Below, one piece after another: positions 46,214 through 54,767 of a stretch of DNA of 64,000 nt. The stretch spans positions 310,001 through 374,000 of the forward strand of contig JAUIMC010000001.1 of the NCBI GenBank assembly GCA_030433215.1, given 5' to 3'. Position 1 is the stretch's first letter. Each line of letters starts with the position of its first letter. Origin of the DNA: Alphaproteobacteria bacterium (GTDB taxonomy: Bacteria; Pseudomonadota; Alphaproteobacteria; Caulobacterales; Parvularculaceae). The notes below the pieces were generated by a model that was not told the origin of the DNA, searched no databases, and saw nothing but the letters and a program-made list of their open reading frames with translations. A program made the position numbers and the translations under genes.

Positions 46214-46357
46214 TTAGATTTCGAGTTCTTTGGGCTTTTTCTTGAGCTGCGAGTCTTCGTCGCGCGCGATTGCCTCCGGCTCCTGGGCGAGATCGTTCAG
46301 CGCGCCGACGAGCTCGTCGAACGCCTGTTCTTCCGCTTTGTCCTGGGGATCGTCCAT
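46214..46357 (-). CDS. 47-aa acidic small protein
   Basis: ATG 46357 opens a 47-codon frame ending at 46214, preceded by a strong GGGAGG at 6 bp. The product (MDDPQDKAEEQAFDELVGAL to KKKPKELEI) is acidic with a basic end and could form one amphipathic helix. No family is recognised. It lies in the gap between sulP and the PQQ dehydrogenase gene, reading with sulP, about 200 bp upstream of it. Confidence 0.6.
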   Translation of the reverse strand: MDDPQDKAEEQAFDELVGALNDLAQEPEAIARDEDSQLKKKPKELEI

Positions 46358-46622
46358 GCGAGCCTCCCGCATAGATGAGCGGGAGTACCATCGTGTCTCT
46401 CAGCCATCGGCGCCCATGGATAAAATGCCGATGATGCTTTCAGCATAGAGCATATCGCCAGCAAGAGATAGTGCGGCGCAAAATCGGGCTAGGCTGCTGA
46501 TATTGCCGATTTTCTCGGTCTTGAGGCCTCCGCTTTCCGGGGCCGGTTCCGGTCGCCTCGCCGATGCGGGTTGAAGCTGGTATCTTAACAGTCAAGGGCT
46601 CGGCTTTTCGGGAAACTTATCA

Positions 46623-48653
46623 GTGCGGCGCGTCTTCAAGATCATTGCGGGACTGGCCGCGGCGCTTTTCATCGCGCTTGCGCTCGCCGTTCTCGGCGGA
46701 TCCCTGGTCTGGCGGCTTGGCGGCGACAACAGTCTCGACATCGACGGCGCCGCAGCAGCGGTAAATCCCGCGCCCGGGACGCAAGGCTGGGCCTATTACG
46801 GCGCCGATCCCGGCGGCTCGCGCTACGCGGCGGTCGAGGACATTACGCCGGACAATGTCGGCACGCTGGAGATCGCCTGGCGCTATTCCACCGGCGATCT
46901 CCTGTCGAAACCGGATGCGATCAAGCGCAGCGCCGGGGAGACGACGCCGATCCTCGTCGAGGACAGCCTCGTCTTCTGCACGCCGTTTAACGACATCATC
47001 GCCCTCGACCCGGGCTCCGGCGAAGAGCGCTGGCGCTTTAACGCGGGCGCTGATCTCGAGCAGAACCCGGCCAACCAGTTTGTCTGCCGCGGCGTCGCCT
47101 ATTGGAAGGACGACACTCTCGAGGGCGCTTGCGCATCGCGTATTTTCGGCGCCACGAACGACTCCCGCCTCAACGCCGTCGATGCGAAAACGGGCGCGCC
47201 GTGCACGGACTTCGGGGAAGGCGGGACCGTGCACGTGGACGCCGGCATGAGCCTTCTATGGCCGGGGGAGTTCCAGATCACCTCGGCGCCGACGATCGCC
47301 GGCGATGTCGTCGTCATCGGTTCCGCGATCAGTGACAATGCGCGCGTCGAAGCGCCGAAGGGCGCGGTGCGCGCCTATGATCTGCGCAGCGGCGCCTTGC
47401 GCTGGACCTTCGATCCGATCCCGCGCGACCTTGAGGCCGTCAACGCCGGCGATTGGCAGGGCGCGCAGCCGCCGGCCGAGGGCCACGCCAACGCCTGGGC
47501 GCCGATGTCCTATGACGCTGAGCGCAATCTCCTTTTCGTCGCCACATCCAGTCCGTCCCCTGACTTTTTTGGCGGGCTGCGCCCGGGCGACAACCGCTAC
47601 GCCGATTCCGTGGTCGCTCTTGACGCCGCGACGGGCGCTATCGTCTGGTCCTTCCAGACCGTCCATCACGATGTCTGGGATTACGATCTTCCTTCCCAGC
47701 CGGGGCTCTATACGGTGTGGCGCGACGGCGCGGCCCATGACGTCGTGGCGCAAACAACCAAGACCGGGTTCGTCTTCGTCCTCGACCGTGAGACAGGGGA
47801 GCCGTTCCTGCCCGTCGAAGAGCGCCCGGTTCCGCAAGACGGCGCCGTTCCCGGGGAAACCCTGTCGCCGACCCAGCCTTTTCCGGTCGCGCCGCCGGCC
47901 CTTGTGCCGAACACGCTTGAAGCGGAAGAGGCGTTCGGGCTCACATGGTTCGACAAGCAGGCCTGCGCTAAGGCGATCCGGGCCTTGCGCCATGACGGCT
48001 TGTTTACGCCGCCTACGGAACAAGGAACCCTGTTCCTGCCTTTTTCCGGCGGCGGCGGCAATTGGGGTTCGGCCGCCTATGACGAGGCGCGCAATCTGCT
48101 CGTCGTCAACATGTCGAACCTCGCCCATCTCATTCAGCTCATTCCCGCGGACAGGGTCGAGGCGTCGCGCGAGACCCTTCACGACGCGGAAATCTCGCCG
48201 CAGACCGGCGCGCCTTACGGCATGCGCCGTGAAATCCTGCTTTCGCCGCTCGGCCTTCCCTGCACGCCGCCGCCCTGGGGCGTCATCGTTGCGGTGGATC
48301 TTGCGAAGGGTGAGATCGTCTGGCGCAGGACGCTCGGCACCATCGAGGACCTCTCGGGCGGCGCCTTGAAAACCAAACTCGGAACGCCGACGCTTGGCGG
48401 GCCGATGGTCACGGCGGGCGGCCTCATCTTTATCGGCGCCACGCTCGATCATTATCTGCGCGCCTTCGATGTCTCGACTGGTGAAGAGCTCTGGCGGGGC
48501 CGTCTTCCCGCCGCCGGCATGGCGACGCCCATGTCTTATGAATGGCGGGGCCGGCAATATGTGGCGATTTTCGCGGGCGGCTATTCCAGCGTCGATGCGC
48601 CGCCGGGGGACGAGCTGATCGCCTTTGCGCTGCCCGACGGCGCCCGGCAGTAA
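46623..48653 (+). CDS. Membrane-anchored PQQ-dependent dehydrogenase (glucose dehydrogenase-like)
   Basis: The 676-aa protein has one N-terminal membrane helix (about residues 7-30) and an eight-bladed beta propeller with tryptophan docking motifs such as GALRWTFDPIPRDL, ATGAIVWSFQTVHHDVWDYD and GEIVWRRTLG. HHDVWDYDLPSQP is typical of glucose dehydrogenase-type PQQ enzymes that oxidise sugars in the periplasm and pass electrons to ubiquinone. Compared with E. coli Gcd the five-helix anchor is missing. No pqq synthesis genes are nearby. Start GTG 46623 gives the signal anchor. Confidence 0.9.
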   Translation: MRRVFKIIAGLAAALFIALALAVLGGSLVWRLGGDNSLDIDGAAAAVNPAPGTQGWAYYGADPGGSRYAAVEDITPDNVGTLEIAWRYSTGDLLSKPDAIKRSAGETTPILVEDSLVFCTPFNDIIALDPGSGEERWRFNAGADLEQNPANQFVCRGVAYWKDDTLEGACASRIFGATNDSRLNAVDAKTGAPCTDFGEGGTVHVDAGMSLLWPGEFQITSAPTIAGDVVVIGSAISDNARVEAPKGAVRAYDLRSGALRWTFDPIPRDLEAVNAGDWQGAQPPAEGHANAWAPMSYDAERNLLFVATSSPSPDFFGGLRPGDNRYADSVVALDAATGAIVWSFQTVHHDVWDYDLPSQPGLYTVWRDGAAHDVVAQTTKTGFVFVLDRETGEPFLPVEERPVPQDGAVPGETLSPTQPFPVAPPALVPNTLEAEEAFGLTWFDKQACAKAIRALRHDGLFTPPTEQGTLFLPFSGGGGNWGSAAYDEARNLLVVNMSNLAHLIQLIPADRVEASRETLHDAEISPQTGAPYGMRREILLSPLGLPCTPPPWGVIVAVDLAKGEIVWRRTLGTIEDLSGGALKTKLGTPTLGGPMVTAGGLIFIGATLDHYLRAFDVSTGEELWRGRLPAAGMATPMSYEWRGRQYVAIFAGGYSSVDAPPGDELIAFALPDGARQ

Positions 48654-48979
48654 ATCGAAAAAATCAATACACTAAATCAATATTATCTGATTGATCCATA
48701 AGTGGCGCGCGCCCATCTTCATGGAGACAAAGCTGATAACCGAGTCCCAGGGCTCCCCCTTTCGGTGAAGCATGCTCTCCTTATCTTCGCCGAATCCTGG
48801 TCCGCCGCCTCGTTTTTCTCTGTCCGCTCTCCCCCGACTGGTCGGCGAGAATGAGGCGGCGGGCGCCCTTCCGGGATTGGCTGGCCGCGCGGAGACCCGT
48901 TCCGCCTCCCTCCCTCCGAAGGAACGGCTCGAAGAGGCGGCCAGCCGACCTGGGGACGGTCGCTGAACTGGTCTCTATT
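48654..48979. other. Non-coding region with two long-stem hairpins
   Basis: This 326-bp gap holds no convincing gene. It starts AT-rich and then contains two nested hairpins. The first pairs CCGCCGCCTC (48802-48811) with GAGGCGGCGG (48853-48862). The second pairs GGCTGGCCGC (48879-48888) with GCGGCCAGCC (48937-48946) and encloses CCGTTCC/GGAACGG (48897-48903, 48921-48927). They could be parts of a structured RNA or transcript ends between the converging PQQ gene and the ABA4-like gene. Confidence 0.5.
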
Positions 48980-49423
48980 TCACTCCGCCAGCGAAACTTT
49001 TTTGCGCAGCATAAAACGCAGCAAAACGAAAAGCAGAAGCCCGACCGGTCCGAACATGAAGGCGCCGAGCAGGCAGGGAACGACCGCGAGATGCGGCAGC
49101 TTTTCCCGCGTCGCCTCGCGCCCGATCCAGGCCCCCACGAAAAGATCGAAAACGAGATAATGGGTCCAGCCGATCATCACCCCGTTCGGGTGATCGAAAA
49201 TCGCCATGACGGATTCGATGCTCGAAAAGCCCGCCCCCTCCGCCGACTGGCCGAAGGCGATCCCGGCGACGAGGCAGGCGAGATAAACCGAACCGAGAAG
49301 GGACGGGTAGAGCACCGAATGGACGAGGCCGGCCGTCAGTTTCGATTTTGGCAGGAAAATCAAAAGCGCCCATGCCGGCAGGACGGACGCGTTGAGGAGA
49401 AGATAGGCCTGGCTCCAGCTCAT
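48980..49423 (-). CDS. ABA4-like membrane protein (DUF4281)
   Basis: The 147-aa protein has four membrane helices. Features of the ABA4/DUF4281 family are visible: NGVMIGWTHYLVFDLFVGAW, then REATREKLPH and GPVGLLLFVLLRFMLR. Plant ABA4 is needed for neoxanthin synthesis; bacterial relatives have unknown roles. The start has AAGGGGAAG upstream. The 3' end contains the GCAGCAT repeat locus D. Confidence 0.8.
   Translation of the reverse strand: MSWSQAYLLLNASVLPAWALLIFLPKSKLTAGLVHSVLYPSLLGSVYLACLVAGIAFGQSAEGAGFSSIESVMAIFDHPNGVMIGWTHYLVFDLFVGAWIGREATREKLPHLAVVPCLLGAFMFGPVGLLLFVLLRFMLRKKVSLAE
49006..49024. repeat. GCAGCAT/GCAGCAA pair, 12-bp spacing (locus D)
   Basis: GCAGCAT (49006-49012) and GCAGCAA (49018-49024) follow TTTTTTGC within the last codons of the ABA4-like gene, where they encode LLRFMLRKK on the minus strand. 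Confidence 0.55.
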
Positions 49424-49482
49424 TGCGGTCTTCCCCTTCTGTTGTTCTCGCCGGAAAGCATCGGCGCGTTTCGGCGCGCCGT

Positions 49483-49971
49483 CTACCGGAGATGGGCCGA
49501 GAGCGCGCGCCGCCATCCATCCATCAGCGCTCGGTAAGAGTCTTCGGTATGGCCGTCGACAATGGCGCGCCCGCGGGGGCCAAGCGCCGTATGCTCGTAA
49601 CTCGCCGTCACCGCAGCGCCGTCTTTGGTTTCGTCGACGGCGATGTCGAGCCGGGTGACGCATTCTTCGGGCGTCACTTTCAGCATGGTGAGGCGTCGCG
49701 CCTTACGATCGTAGAACGGCGTCACCCATATGGCGTCGGCGCTGTCGCCGTCGCTGGCGAGGGAGGCGCCGCCGGGCGTCGTGAAGATGCAGCCTTCTTC
49801 CACAAGACCGGTCTCAGACAGGATGATGTTGGTTTTCCAGCCCGGCTCCCATTCATGTTCGCGCACCGGGCACATCAGGGCGAAGACGGCGTCGGGCGCG
49901 GCGGCGACGCTGAAGCCGCCTGACTGCCTGCGGCGGTGAGGCTTGTGGATCCTGATCGCTTCTCCGGACAT
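49483..49971 (-). CDS. SRPBCC-fold (START-like) protein
   Basis: The 162-aa protein resembles the SRPBCC superfamily: FSVAAAPDAVFALMCPVREH at the start, then WEPGWKTNIILSETG, strand-rich segments WVTPFYDRKARRLTMLKVTP, and a long C-terminal helix (YRALMDGWRRALSAHLR) expected in this ligand-binding fold. The ligand is unknown. A perfect AAAGGAGG lies 6 bp before the ATG and overlaps the end of the upstream small gene, so the two are one operon. Confidence 0.8.
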   Translation of the reverse strand: MSGEAIRIHKPHRRRQSGGFSVAAAPDAVFALMCPVREHEWEPGWKTNIILSETGLVEEGCIFTTPGGASLASDGDSADAIWVTPFYDRKARRLTMLKVTPEECVTRLDIAVDETKDGAAVTASYEHTALGPRGRAIVDGHTEDSYRALMDGWRRALSAHLR

Positions 49972-49983
49972 GAGCGTCCTCCT

Positions 49984-50241
49984 TTAGTCGCGCTCGTCGA
50001 GCCTGTGGCTGTCCGCGGCGGTGAGATCGAGTCCGGCCGACTTCTTGGCCGCTGCAATCGTCTTGAGCGTTTCGGGGCTGAACGGCGTTTTGCCGTCGAA
50101 GGCGTGGAGCACGATCCCTTCGATCAGCTCGCCGAGGCCCATTTCCTTATGAGCGGCGACGATTTTCAGCACTTTCAGCACGCGCTTTTCGATGCGCACC
50201 CCGGTCTGGACGCGGGTGACGGTTTTGCGGGTCTCGGTCAT
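49984..50241 (-). CDS. Small basic protein, possible DNA-binding regulator
   Basis: The 85-aa protein (MTETRKTVTRVQTGVRIEKR, then VLKVLKIVAAHKEMGLGELI) has an N-terminal strand and two helices, as in ribbon-helix-helix or similar small regulators, but this is not firm. It begins just downstream of an 18-bp palindrome and precedes the SRPBCC gene by 12 bp, which fits an autoregulated operon. Start ATG 50241 was chosen over a longer reading that would include the palindrome. Confidence 0.65.
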   Translation of the reverse strand: MTETRKTVTRVQTGVRIEKRVLKVLKIVAAHKEMGLGELIEGIVLHAFDGKTPFSPETLKTIAAAKKSAGLDLTAADSHRLDERD

Positions 50242-50247
50242 GGCATA

Positions 50248-50265
50248 TTGGTACAATGGTACCAA
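50248..50265. promoter_or_regulatory. Palindrome TTGGTAC-AATG-GTACCAA, operator candidate
   Basis: Two perfect 7-bp arms (50248-50254 and 50259-50265) lie 6 bp upstream of the small regulator-like gene and about 160 bp before the divergent desaturase gene. On the minus strand a TTGCAA box lies 17 bp before TACCAA, so the palindrome would cover the promoter of 50241. It could control both directions. Confidence 0.5.
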
Positions 50266-50427
50266 ATAGATTGCAAGCCGGAAAATCATCCCCCGCCGGG
50301 CGGTTTTGTACGGCCCGGGCGGTTTATCTTTCAGCGAAAAACTGGTTAGTGGACGGCTAATTTATGCCGAATAACCCCGCCGGAGATTTTCACGAAACCG
50401 GCGCAAAAGACGGGTAGTCTGCGTTTC

Positions 50428-51546
50428 ATGTCTCAACCTTTGTCTGCCGCCTTCTCCCGGAATATCGCGAAATTTCAGGAGGCCGCCGAACATGCGGCCG
50501 AGAATTTCTCTCAGGGCGCCTCAGCCGCGCGCGAAGACATGCTGCGCCGGATCGTGAAACATTGCGCCCAGTTCCAGACGGTCGATCTCGGCCGCTCCCT
50601 CGGTCAGGCCGCGCTTTCCCTGTCGCTTTATATCGCCGCCGTGGCGCTGATGATCCTCGCGGTGAAGGCCGGCTACTGGCCGCTGGCCCTCGTGATGTCG
50701 CCGGTCGCGGGCATGCTGCTCGTGAAGCTCTTCACCATCCAGCATGATTGCGGCCATGGCAGCTATTTCAAAAACAAGCGCGCCAATCACCTTCTCGGAT
50801 TTATCGTCAGCCTTCTGACCTTTACCCCTTATGGCTTCTGGCGCGACGCCCATAACCGCCATCACGCAAGTTCCGGCGATCTCGACCGGCGCGGCGTCGG
50901 CGGCGTCGACACGCTGACCGTGCCCGAATATCGCGCGCTGCCGCCCGCGAAACGCGCCATCTATCGCGTCTATCGCCATCCGCTGGTGATGATCGTCCTC
51001 GGCGCGCCGCTTTATTTCCTGGTGATTCAGCGCCTGCCGCTCGCCGGGCCCATGCCCTTCGCCGAGGTCTATCAGGGCATGAAAGTCCGCCACATCTGGA
51101 AGTCCGTCGCCGCGCTCAATCTCGGGCTCGTCGTCTTCTATGGCGGTCTGTCCCTATGGCTCGGCCTCGGGACCGTGGCGCTCGTCTTCCTGCCCGTGGT
51201 CAGCATCGCCGCGTGGGTCGGGGCCTGGCTGTTCTTCGTGCAGCATCAGTATGAGGACACTTACTGGGCGCAAAAGCCGGAATGGAGCATGGCGGAGGCG
51301 GCGGTTTTCGGCTCCTCTCACTACAAGCTGCCCCAGCCGCTGCGCTGGCTGACCGGCAATATCGGCCTTCACCACATTCACCATCTCGCCAGCCGCATCC
51401 CCAATTACCGGCTGATGGAGTGCTATCGGGCGAGCGAGGATCTTCTCTCCCTGCCGGTGATGACCATCCGCGATTCCATTCGCTGCGCGCGCCTGGCGCT
51501 GTGGTGCCCTGCGCGCCGCAAAATGGTGAGCTTCGCCGCAGCCTGA
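50428..51546 (+). CDS. Membrane fatty acid desaturase
   Basis: The 372-aa protein has four to six membrane helices and the three histidine boxes of the di-iron desaturase family: HDCGH (H106, H110) in QHDCGHGSYF, HNRHH (142-146) and HHIHH (315-319). Order and spacing fit acyl-lipid omega-type desaturases that place double bonds in membrane fatty acids. The regiospecificity is not readable. The divergent regulator-like gene and palindrome upstream suggest control of membrane fluidity, by inference. Confidence 0.92.
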   Translation: MSQPLSAAFSRNIAKFQEAAEHAAENFSQGASAAREDMLRRIVKHCAQFQTVDLGRSLGQAALSLSLYIAAVALMILAVKAGYWPLALVMSPVAGMLLVKLFTIQHDCGHGSYFKNKRANHLLGFIVSLLTFTPYGFWRDAHNRHHASSGDLDRRGVGGVDTLTVPEYRALPPAKRAIYRVYRHPLVMIVLGAPLYFLVIQRLPLAGPMPFAEVYQGMKVRHIWKSVAALNLGLVVFYGGLSLWLGLGTVALVFLPVVSIAAWVGAWLFFVQHQYEDTYWAQKPEWSMAEAAVFGSSHYKLPQPLRWLTGNIGLHHIHHLASRIPNYRLMECYRASEDLLSLPVMTIRDSIRCARLALWCPARRKMVSFAAA

Positions 51547-51630
51547 CCTGGGGGCGACTGGCCCCCGGTCTGACAAACGCCTCCGATTGGTGTTTACTGG
51601 AGCCCGGGATTACTTCACGGGAGCCTTTTC

Positions 51631-52944
51631 ATGAATTTTCGCTTGTCCGCCAGCGCCGCCGCGCTCGCCGCTTTCGCTTTTGTTGCGCCGGCCGCCGCGC
51701 AAACCTCGCTCGAAGAGGATATTGCGCAGGATTACGACGCCAATCTGGAAGATCTTTTTGTCTGGTTTCACCAGAATGCGGAGCTCTCCCATCGCGAGTT
51801 CAAAACCTCGAAACGCCTGGCCCAGGAAATCCGCGATCTCGGCTATGACGTCACCGAAGGGGTCGGCGGCACCGGGGTTGTCGCGGTGATGGAGAACGGC
51901 GAAGGCCCGACGGTGATGATCCGCGCCGACATGGACGGCCTGCCAATCAAGGAAGACAACGGCCTTGCCTATATGTCGACCCAGACCCAGGAAGATATCG
52001 ACGGCGAAGTGAAGCCGACCATGCATGCCTGTGGTCACGACACGCATATGGCCGGCCTCGTCGGGACTGCGCGCCAGCTCGCCGCCCATAAGGACGAGTG
52101 GTCGGGCACGCTCGTTCTCATCGGCCAGCCGGCGGAGGAGCGCATCTCCGGCGCCCGCGACATGCTCGAGGACGGGCTCTACAAGCGCTTCCCGAAGCCC
52201 GATTACGCGCTGGCCTTCCACGTTTCGGCGAATACGCCCGCCGGCCGGATCGAGGCGCCGCTGGGGATTTTCGCCTCCAGCTCCGACAGCGTCGACATTA
52301 CTGTGCGCGGCGTTGGCGCCCATGGCGCCTCGCCCCACAAGGGCGTCGACCCGGTGCTGGTCGCTTCGCAGATCGTCGTCTCTCTCCAGTCGGTGGTCTC
52401 GCGCACCATCGCGCCGCTTGAAGCGGGCGTCATCACCGTCGGGTCGATCCATGGCGGGACCAAGCACAACATCATCGGCGATGAGGTGCACATGCAGCTT
52501 ACCGTGCGCTCCGACGATTTCGCGGTGCGCGAGAAACTGCTCGACAGCATCGACCGGGTGGCGGAGGGCGTCGCGATTTCGCTTGGCGTGCCGAAAGACC
52601 TGATGCCGGAAGTCGTTCGTTCCAAGACGGAAACCACGCCGCCCACCATCAACGACGCCGAAACGGCGCAGCGGGTTCGCGCCGCCATCACCGCGCAGAT
52701 GGGCGAGGGCGTTCTTTACGAGCAGCCGCGCAGCGGCATGGGCGCGGAAGATTTCTCCTATTTCGTGACGCCCGACACTGGAGTCAAAGGCGTTTATTTC
52801 GCCGTCGGCGGCACCCCGGCGGGCGAGGTCGAGGATGCGCCCTCGCACCATTCGCCCTTCTTCAAGATCGAGCCGGAGCCGGTCATCACCAATGCGGTGG
52901 AAGCGATGACGGTCTCGGCCATCGCGCTCTTCAACGGCGAGTAA
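51631..52944 (+). CDS. Secreted M20 family amidohydrolase
   Basis: The 437-aa protein has a signal peptide (about 1-23, cleaved after AAAQ) and the M20D peptidase/amidohydrolase layout: HACGHDTHMAG with C134, H136, D137 and H139 binding metal, QPAEERISGARDML with E169/E170, and GSIHGGTKHNIIGDEVHMQL in the dimerisation-to-catalytic transition. Members hydrolyse N-acyl amino acids or amides such as hippurate. The signal peptide predicts a periplasmic enzyme. A strong terminator follows. Confidence 0.92.
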   Translation: MNFRLSASAAALAAFAFVAPAAAQTSLEEDIAQDYDANLEDLFVWFHQNAELSHREFKTSKRLAQEIRDLGYDVTEGVGGTGVVAVMENGEGPTVMIRADMDGLPIKEDNGLAYMSTQTQEDIDGEVKPTMHACGHDTHMAGLVGTARQLAAHKDEWSGTLVLIGQPAEERISGARDMLEDGLYKRFPKPDYALAFHVSANTPAGRIEAPLGIFASSSDSVDITVRGVGAHGASPHKGVDPVLVASQIVVSLQSVVSRTIAPLEAGVITVGSIHGGTKHNIIGDEVHMQLTVRSDDFAVREKLLDSIDRVAEGVAISLGVPKDLMPEVVRSKTETTPPTINDAETAQRVRAAITAQMGEGVLYEQPRSGMGAEDFSYFVTPDTGVKGVYFAVGGTPAGEVEDAPSHHSPFFKIEPEPVITNAVEAMTVSAIALFNGE

Positions 52945-52989
52945 GGCCGCCGCAATTCGGCCCTGAAAACACCCCGAAACGACCTTCAG

Positions 52990-53026
52990 CGCCGGCGACG
53001 GGCCTTGCCCGCCGCCGGCGTTTTAT
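52990..53026 (+). terminator. Intrinsic terminator after the amidohydrolase gene
   Basis: A 13-bp GC-rich stem with one mismatch (52990-53002 with 53008-53020), loop CCTTG, followed by TTTTATT. Confidence 0.85.
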
Positions 53027-53080
53027 TCCTGTGAGACGAGCGGGCTCGGGGCTCTGGTCTCAGGTGATGGAGTAAACGTC

Positions 53081-53488
53081 ATGTTGAAGAAAGCAGCTTT
53101 GGGTCTTTTGGGGGCGGGGATGGTTTTGTTGAGCGCGCCGGCTTTTGCGGGCGAATGGAAGTTCAATCCGCGCGCCTGTCCGGATCTTGTTGAGGATCGC
53201 TATGACCGGCGCGAGGACCGCCGAGACGCGCGCGTCGATTACGGGCGCCGCGATCGTGTGGAAGACCGGTTCGACCGGCGCGAAAACCGCCGCGACCGGG
53301 CGGTGACGATCTGTCCGGCGCGCGCCTTTTATTACGAACCTTCGCGCCGCGAGCTGCGCCATAATGGGCGCGGCCGGCATGGCGCCCGCTCGGCCTACCG
53401 CGCGCCGGCGCTGGCGACCGGCTATGACCGCAGACTGCGCATGGGCTATCGCTATGTAAACGGCCGCAAGATTTACATTCGCGGCTGA
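53081..53488 (+). CDS. Secreted arginine-rich protein with DRR repeats
   Basis: The 135-aa protein has a signal peptide (about 1-23, ending AFA). The mature part is very rich in Arg, Asp and Tyr. It contains two copies of a DRYDRREDRR-like unit (residues ~43-53 and ~65-75), and ends with MGYRYVNGRKIYIRG, a short beta motif seen in other small secreted proteins. No enzyme motif is visible. The gene stands between a terminator (52990) and a bidirectional terminator (53512). Confidence 0.75.
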   Translation: MLKKAALGLLGAGMVLLSAPAFAGEWKFNPRACPDLVEDRYDRREDRRDARVDYGRRDRVEDRFDRRENRRDRAVTICPARAFYYEPSRRELRHNGRGRHGARSAYRAPALATGYDRRLRMGYRYVNGRKIYIRG

Positions 53489-53511
53489 CGCGATCGTGGA
53501 TTCGTGCGGAG

Positions 53512-53545
53512 AAAAAGACGGCGGGCTTGAATGGCCCGCCGTTTT
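53512..53545. terminator. Bidirectional terminator between convergent genes
   Basis: ACGGCGGGC (53518-53526) pairs with GCCCGCCGT (53534-53542) across a 7-nt loop. An A-run lies before it and a T-run after, so it can end transcripts in both directions. Confidence 0.85.
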
Positions 53546-54425
53546 ACTGCGCCGCGTAGGCCTGAAGGCGGTTCAGGATGCCTTTGTAGAGCCAGGCGAC
53601 CGCGCTGTCGCAGCGCAAGGCGGACAACAGGGCGCAGGGCGCGATGACGCGCCAATATTCTTTCAACAGGATGCGCTTAGCGTCAGGGCGGCGTTCGAGG
53701 GCTGACAGAACGCGCGGCGCCAGCGTGTAATACGCCTCGACCGCTTGTTTGTTCTGTTGGTTGCGTGACGCGAAGCGGTCCCGAAACGCGCGCAGCTGAC
53801 ACAATTCAAAGCAGTCATCGGAAAGGCCCACGACGCCGCAGGCCGCGGTGGTGAAGAAACAGTCGGACGCGGCTTCGCAGGTCCAGTTATTGTAGCCGTC
53901 ATTCAGTTTTTCTAGGTCTTTGCGCGCGGCGCTGATCGCTTCGGGCAGGCCCGCTGTATCATATTGATTAAGCGGTTCGCCCGGCGCCGAGAATTCGAAA
54001 GTTAGCGGCGCCTTGGCCAGAGTGGCGATGGCGTCTTCCGACAGGTTCACCTGGCTCTCGGCGACCTTCGCATCGAGCGGAAAGGGATAGCCGGTCTGAT
54101 CCGGCGCCCGCAGGACCAACGTGCCGCCCCTGTATTTATGCAGTACGTAGAGGTCGGGCGTTGGGCTTTGGCTGGCGTCGAACGCAACGATAAGGCTGAA
54201 GGCAGGGCTGTACTGTTTTACGCACTCCCACAGGCCGACAGCCTCTTCGAGATCCGGCCATTCGACGAGGCTGGCTTTTACGCGCCAGCCCGAAACTTCG
54301 CGTTCGCTTTCGCAGGGAGGGGCCGCCATGTCCCCGGTTTGCGCGCCTGCGCGCGTTGTCGGCGCGACCAGTCCCAGCGCGCCGGCTGCTGCGACAAGGC
54401 GGCGTCGCGTCATCTTTGCTGTCAT
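53544..54425 (-). CDS. Tat-type secreted protein of unknown function
   Basis: The 293-aa protein starts with TRRRLVAAAGALGLVAP, a twin-arginine type signal, cleaved near AGAQT. The mature part has eight or so cysteines (such as CEAASDCFFTTAACGVVG and CFELCQLR), which could form disulfides. No enzymatic motif is recognised. It ends into the bidirectional terminator and has no clear operon partner. Confidence 0.75.
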   Translation of the reverse strand: MTAKMTRRRLVAAAGALGLVAPTTRAGAQTGDMAAPPCESEREVSGWRVKASLVEWPDLEEAVGLWECVKQYSPAFSLIVAFDASQSPTPDLYVLHKYRGGTLVLRAPDQTGYPFPLDAKVAESQVNLSEDAIATLAKAPLTFEFSAPGEPLNQYDTAGLPEAISAARKDLEKLNDGYNNWTCEAASDCFFTTAACGVVGLSDDCFELCQLRAFRDRFASRNQQNKQAVEAYYTLAPRVLSALERRPDAKRILLKEYWRVIAPCALLSALRCDSAVAWLYKGILNRLQAYAAQ

Positions 54426-54507
54426 CGGAAAATGCCTACACCACTATCGGGGATAGTGGTGCAGTCATTAGTTTTCAAAAGCAAGCGCTCCGGGCGGCGC
54501 AAAAGAC

Positions 54508-54763
54508 TCAGTGGCTGCGCAGGGCGCGGATCAACTCGTCCTTATCCATTTTCGAACGGCCTTCAATGCCGATCTCCGCGGCGCGATCCTCGAGCTCGTC
54601 TTTCGTCCAGTCTTCGTAAGGCGGGTTCTCGCCGCCTTTCTTGGATGGCGATTGCGAGGAATTCGCTTTTGCGTTGGCGATGCGCGCCGCCTTTTCCTTG
54701 CTGGGCCAGCAGTTCCTGATAAGTCTCGTCGTCCTTGATCGAGGGTCCGTGATCTTTGGTCAT
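54508..54763 (-). pseudogene. Frameshifted Rho_N/SAP-like small stress protein gene (DUF7218-like)
   Basis: ATG 54763 starts MTKDHGPSIKDDETYQELLA, typical of this short family, but the frame then runs into unrelated residues and stops at 54563. The expected C-terminal part (KAARIANAKANSS, then YEDWTKDELEDRAAEIGIEG and MDKDELIRALRSH) is present in the +1 frame and ends at 54508. Removing one base from the AAAA run (plus-strand TTTT 54692-54695) restores one 84-85-residue protein. This is either a true mutation, a sequencing error or programmed +1 slippage. It lies just downstream of the HVA1-like gene. Confidence 0.75.
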
Positions 54764-54767
54764 GGCG

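Noticed and set aside
44458-46245. A 595-codon open frame on the plus strand opposite sulP
   Set aside because: Antisense to a clear transporter gene; the translation is a His/Asp/Glu-rich artefact of membrane codons read backwards.
48772-48966. A 64-codon frame in the gap after the PQQ gene
   Set aside because: Composition is Pro/Ser/Ala-rich without pattern, and it overlaps the two long hairpins; no family or strong ribosome binding site.
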